Shown: piece after piece, positions 59,641 through 64,000 of the stretch
How the letters are laid out: the number at the start of each line of letters is the position of its first letter
Numbering within the stretch: position 1 is the stretch's first letter
Assembly (NCBI GenBank): GCA_963924555.1
Contig: OZ004582.1
Location: 8,837,927-8,901,926, forward strand
Reading direction: 5' to 3'
DNA from: Crambe crambe
Lineage: Eukaryota > Porifera > Demospongiae > Poecilosclerida > Crambeidae
Length of the DNA stretch: 64,000 nt
Position numbers and translations under genes: made by a program
The notes under the pieces: generated by a model
The model's input: the letters and a program-made list of their open reading frames with translations, nothing else
What the model was told of the DNA's origin: nothing
The model's database searches: none

Positions 59641-62557
59641 ATGGTCAAAATAAAACTTGATGTCGCACTTTTTCTGGTACTCTCTGTCTACTCTTCCCTG
59701 GCTGCGGCTGCAAGTATGATAGACTAGCTATAAATTTAATAATTCCACCCGTAGCTATAGCTAATTATATCGCTCATAGGCTGACTGATTTTTTGTCTAG
59801 CTAGATTTTTTTTTAAAATAACTACAGTTGGCCTTTTTCATATGTAAGATTCTGGCAGAATGGACTTGTGGTTGAAAGCAGCAGTGCTAACTAAATTTTC
59901 ATGGGGGGGGGGGGGGGGGGGGGGGGGGAGAAAGAGAGAGAGAGAGAGAGAGAGAAGGGTTATAGTAACAGAAGGCAGATCAAGTCTTGATGGATTATGC
60001 TATAGCAAGATTACTTTTTGAGAAAATAAATAAGTAGCTAGGACTCTGAGTCAAAAGAGTAGCTAGTGGCAGTTAAAAAAAAAAAAAAAAAAAAAATAAG
60101 TCCATTCTGCCACTTTGAGTATCCGTAGCTAATAATGTCACCTCAACAATATTAAGTAGCTATATACAATGGAACCTCTAAATGTGGACACCTTTGGGAC
60201 CAGCGAAAAGTGTCCTGATTAGAGAGGTGTCCCTATTTCAGGGGTTAAATTATACACATTTATATTGTGTTGGGACCAGCGAAAAGTGTCCTGATTAGAG
60301 AGGTTTTTGCATTTCAGGGAGTCCACATTTAGGTACTTCTCAGTAATGTCAACCTCTGCTTGTAACAAGGTCATCATACCCATATTATCAAGGTCAAAGA
60401 TCACAACTTATACATTATGTACTAATTAAGTATAGTATTAGTCCTGCAGACCACAGATGTGTATCTGTTTAATTCAAGGTAACCACACCATGCAAGGTCA
60501 AAGATCAAAACAAGTACAGCTGCTTGCTTCAAAATCATATAGACTCTTCCTGCATCTCTTCAACTGCATAGCACTGTTAGCCGCTTCTATAGCCTTGATG
60601 GTGTCAAAGCGGACAATGGTCCATCAGGATTGGAGAGATCCCTATACCAGGTGCAACTATTTGAGAAGAGCCACAAGCAGCTTTTGGAGCAGTTGTCTTA
60701 CAGCAGTCTCTAGCTAGCTCTCGCACGAAGCAATCGTGATTGACGATCTACCACGTGAAAAAAAAAAATGCGTGCAAAAATTTATGACAGTAAAAATTAT
60801 GAAAAATAAAACTTCAACTCTTTATACCAATGGTGAAATAGATAAATTTTTTCCCTGACGAAATTAACCCGCCCTATGGTAGCTAATATAAAGCATTTAT
60901 AGCACAACCTTAAATAGGGGTCATGAAAGATGTGGTACTTCTATGTAAGCAGTAGCTATAGAACATACAACTTTAGTGTTCCTAGTGTCAAGTAGTCAAA
61001 AAATCAGAGGAGGCACCTTGGCTCACTTTTCTCATGCTGGCTACAGTGCTGGATATTAAGCTCATGCATCAGGCAACGTCAATATATGCAGCCAGGAAGA
61101 TTGATTCAGGCACATGATCAATATATACCTTGTTATTCATAGGACGATTGATTCTGCACTTTAAAAACAAGAGTGTACTTTATACCATAACAGTAATAAA
61201 GGTTATAACTGTTTACGGAGAGCATTCTTTAGATATGCAATACACACTTTCATTTTAAAGTGTGTTTGGAGTTCTTGTTGATTTGATTTAATACTTGGGA
61301 AAGACATTTCAAAAAAAAAATACAGGGTGATGGCATGCAGAGCCAGAAATAACTGGTCACTGATCAGGAAATAGCTGACCAATGACTATCTGACCAAATC
61401 TTTATACTGAGGGTTATAGTGTTCTTGTTTGTTTTTTTTTGTTTTTTTTTTGTTGTTGTTTTGTTCCAGATGGTGATTTGAGGCTGGTAGGCTCATCTTA
61501 CTCCAACCGTGGTCGCCTGGAGATTTACTACAATGGAGTGTGGGGCACAGTGTGTGATGATGGTTTCAGCTACACTGATGCTAGAGTTGCTTGCAGACAG
61601 CTTGGTTATTCAGGATACAGTAGATATGGAAGAGTTGGACTCCTTGGGTATGGATCTTTTCTTAATATGCATGTATATATATACAGTGATTGTGCTATCT
61701 TTATCACACATGCAGCTATAGTCAAGGAACAGGGAGAATTTGGTTAGATAATGTCAACTGCTATAGTTCTAGTACTCGACTATCAGAGTGCAGTCATCTT
61801 GGATGGGGAGTCCTTCGTTCTTGTAGCCACTATGAAGATATTGCTCTTCAATGTTCCACTACCACTATCACTCCTACTACTCTTCGTTTCAGTGAGTACA
61901 TTCATTCAAGAAATAGATTCTATTTTAAAGTCTAATTTCATTAGGGGAGGGGACAGGGGGAGGGGATAGGGGAGGGGATAGGGGAAGGATAGGAGAGGGA
62001 AATAGGGGAGGGGATAGGGCAATGAAGGGAAAGGAGGGCTAGTTGGCTATCTGCTGCATCTATGTCATAAGTATACAAATTGACCTGATCAGTGACATTC
62101 CATCACTCACACACATAACTATGCCAAATGACACTGCACATACATTACTCTACTAGTTATAGCACTGAAGGGAGTGTTGTATGTGTAATATAGCACAAGA
62201 AGTGTGATCAAGAGGCCAATAATTTATAGCACGAGGCGAAGCCAAGTGCTATATTGTGCCTCGAGACCACACTTTGAGTGCTATATTACACGACCTTCAG
62301 TGCTCTAAGTAGTTTTTTTTACAGAGGAGCACTATACTATATCTATGCGAAGCCAAGTGCTATATTGTGCCTCGAGACCACACTTCGAGTGCTATATTAC
62401 ACGACCTTCAGTGCTCTAAGTAATTTATTGTAGTTTTTTTTACAGAGGAGCTGTACCACACTATGTCTATGAGGACATAAGGTGACAAGTCAATCTTGAT
62501 GACTATGATTGATGATGTTGATTGGGAATGTTGAGCTCCCCCACCCCCTCCCCCTGC

Positions 62558-62588
<31 letters not shown>

Positions 62589-64000
62589 TAAAATAAAAAT
62601 AAAAATTAAATACTGTAAATGGTATAGTGTCAATCAAGTTAATGTTCATGGTACAGTTGGAGTAATTTCCTGAGAATCCAAGTATATAGGTGCATGTAAC
62701 TTTTCTCCTCAGACTTTATCTTCAATTTTTACAATTTAATGATATTCATTGAGTCTTGATTGAATTTTTTGGTTAATAATCACATTGTTTGGAAACCACA
62801 GAGCCCAACGCATTCTGTAAAACTGTGAGTCTATTGGCTTGCTTTGTAACTGTTCTAGCGTGTTCCAATTGGTGCATAGGTGGATCAGTTGTGCTTTGTG
62901 CGGCTTCCCGTGTTGACTTTATCGTGCATTTGCACGCTAAAGCGTGCTAAATCGTGACAATAAATGGCGCATGTAGCTAGACGTTATTTTCCACGAGATT
63001 ACGCGAGATTATTGCCGTTTCTACACCTTTTTCAGCAGAATTATACGATAAAGTGCTCTTAGCGCGTATCTACGGCGTATTATTGCGTACTTACACGCTT
63101 TAACAGATTGTACGCGTAATTGTGTGCTGAATTCTACACGGGTTGCTTTGTAACTGTGTTCCAATTGGTGCATAGCTGGATCAGTTGTGCAATTCATTGC
63201 ATGCATCCAGCACTGTGCTGCATGGGCTGAACTGTATGAGTTTCATACAGCACAGCCTATTCAAAAATCAAAAATGGTGCTGTATGAAGGATATAGCACA
63301 GTATACTGCTCCTTTGATCCATCCACGCAAGTACAATAATATACTATATGCCATTGTAGGATGCATGTGATCATTCAGTGTACTCTGCACACCTATAGTG
63401 TGTGTATTGGGACATTTTAGTGCTTCTGGCTTCTTTTTGGAGTGTGAGATTCTCTAAGTGGTTATGAAAAGGAATGTTGACTTTTTAAAGAGATGACTTA
63501 GCAAGCCCCAAATAGGATGACGGGTCATACTGTATCCTTGATACCTTACTAGTATAGTATTATTCATCATCCTGTTTGCTAAGTCAGCTCTTCCCAAAGG
63601 ATATGTTATATCCTTTGAAATTTCCTGCACAGTAAGTGCATAATCATGCAGTGCACGCTAATAAGAAAATATTGCTTTTGCTTCAGATGGTGATTTGAGG
63701 CTGATTGGCTCCTCTGGCCGTGGTCGTCTGGAGATTTACTACAACGGGACATGGGGCACAGTGTGTGATGATGGTTTCAGTTCCACTGAGGCCACTGTTG
63801 CTTGCAGACAGCTTGGTTATTCTACTTACAGCAGATATGGAAGTGTTGGAACCTTAGGGTAGGGATCAACTTTAAATTTTTCACTCAAATGGCTACATAA
63901 GTAGCCATTTGAGTGATACAATCATTATAATTATCACCATATAAAGTAGCCTACTTTATATGGTGATAATTATAATACTTAATTGTTTATCACACATACA
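59641..64000 (+). CDS. Gene I: SRCR receptor, 5' part (continues past the window)
   Basis: Exons: 59641-59713 (signal peptide [20 protein letters not shown], then AAAAS, phase 1), 61470-61647 and 61716-61891 (SRCR module 1), 63687-63858 (first half of module 2). The second half should begin just past the right edge: the usual pre-acceptor sequence TTATCACACATACA is the last thing in the window. Domains have the group A pattern ([31 protein letters not shown]). Modules 1 and 2 match modules 1 and 2 of gene H, including the shorter SGRGRL start of module 2, so H and I are tandem duplicates of a whole gene. Everything visible in gene I is intact. Confidence 0.85.
59903..59928. repeat. Poly(G) run of 26 followed by (GA)n
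   Basis: Homopolymer run followed by AGAGAG to about 59954, in intron 1 of gene I. Confidence 0.96.
62149..63343. mobile_element. 1.2-kb composite insertion in the intron between modules 1 and 2 of gene I
   Basis: The flanks CACATACATTACT and ATGCCATTGTA are nearly contiguous in gene H (43185-43205), so the segment is extra in gene I. It contains inverted AGCACTGAAGG...CCTTCAGTGCT ends (62160-62300), a duplicated unit of about 112 bp (GCGAAGCCAAGTGCTATATT), a poly(C) run at 62560-62579, and direct repeats TGTTCCAATTGGTGCATAG at 62863 and 63157 that bracket a GCACGCTAAAGCGTGC-rich piece. Confidence 0.7.

Overview
ORGANISM. This is animal nuclear DNA, most likely from a demosponge (Amphimedon-like). 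The support is AT-rich sequence with many TAGCTA/AGCTAT motifs, short GT-AG introns (often 55-500 nt), abundant MITEs, tandemly duplicated SRCR receptor genes and an expanded SLC18B1-like transporter cluster. The species call is an inference. Homology calls rest on reading exons and comparing motifs from memory; no database search was run.

LAYOUT. (1) 2-700, + strand: 3' end of a Gly/Ser/Pro-rich protein gene. (2) 1724-30013, - strand: five head-to-tail SLC18B1-like major facilitator transporter genes (here A-E; 493, 491, 476, 457 and 477 aa). Each has 14 coding exons with matching intron positions and phases. A/B/C form one subfamily and D/E another. (3) 30794-34207, - strand: an 11-exon RAG1-like gene of about 947 codons. 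It is collinear with vertebrate RAG1 from the N-terminal zinc region and RING through the core. It keeps the DDE residues and the C2H2 zinc ligands, several at the same spacing as mouse RAG1. One exon junction is out of frame. (4) 35592 to the window end, + strand: three SRCR receptor genes (G, H, I) with related signal-peptide exons. G has one SRCR domain, a membrane span and a PPSY-containing tail. H has 14 SRCR modules and a membrane span. I is cut by the window edge. (5) 52694-54125: Ty3/gypsy-like gag/protease debris interrupted by a MITE. (6) 54128-57203: a rearranged, decayed copy of gene E with its two halves in permuted order.

HOW IT FITS TOGETHER. The transporters probably load a small cationic metabolite into vesicles (SLC18B1 is the vesicular polyamine transporter of vertebrates); tandem duplication drove their growth. 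The SRCR genes grow by duplication of a two-exon, phase 1-1 module, so domains can be gained, lost or skipped without changing frame. Gene H carries several lesions: a 583-bp MITE with a 9-bp target duplication inside its signal-peptide exon, a 4-bp insertion in module 6, a nonsense codon in module 8, and retroelement sequence where G has a cytoplasmic tail. Gene I keeps the uninserted versions of three H insertion sites. The RAG1-like gene is the most unusual item: it is either a resident copy of a RAG1-type transposon or a domesticated, multi-intron descendant in a non-bilaterian animal.
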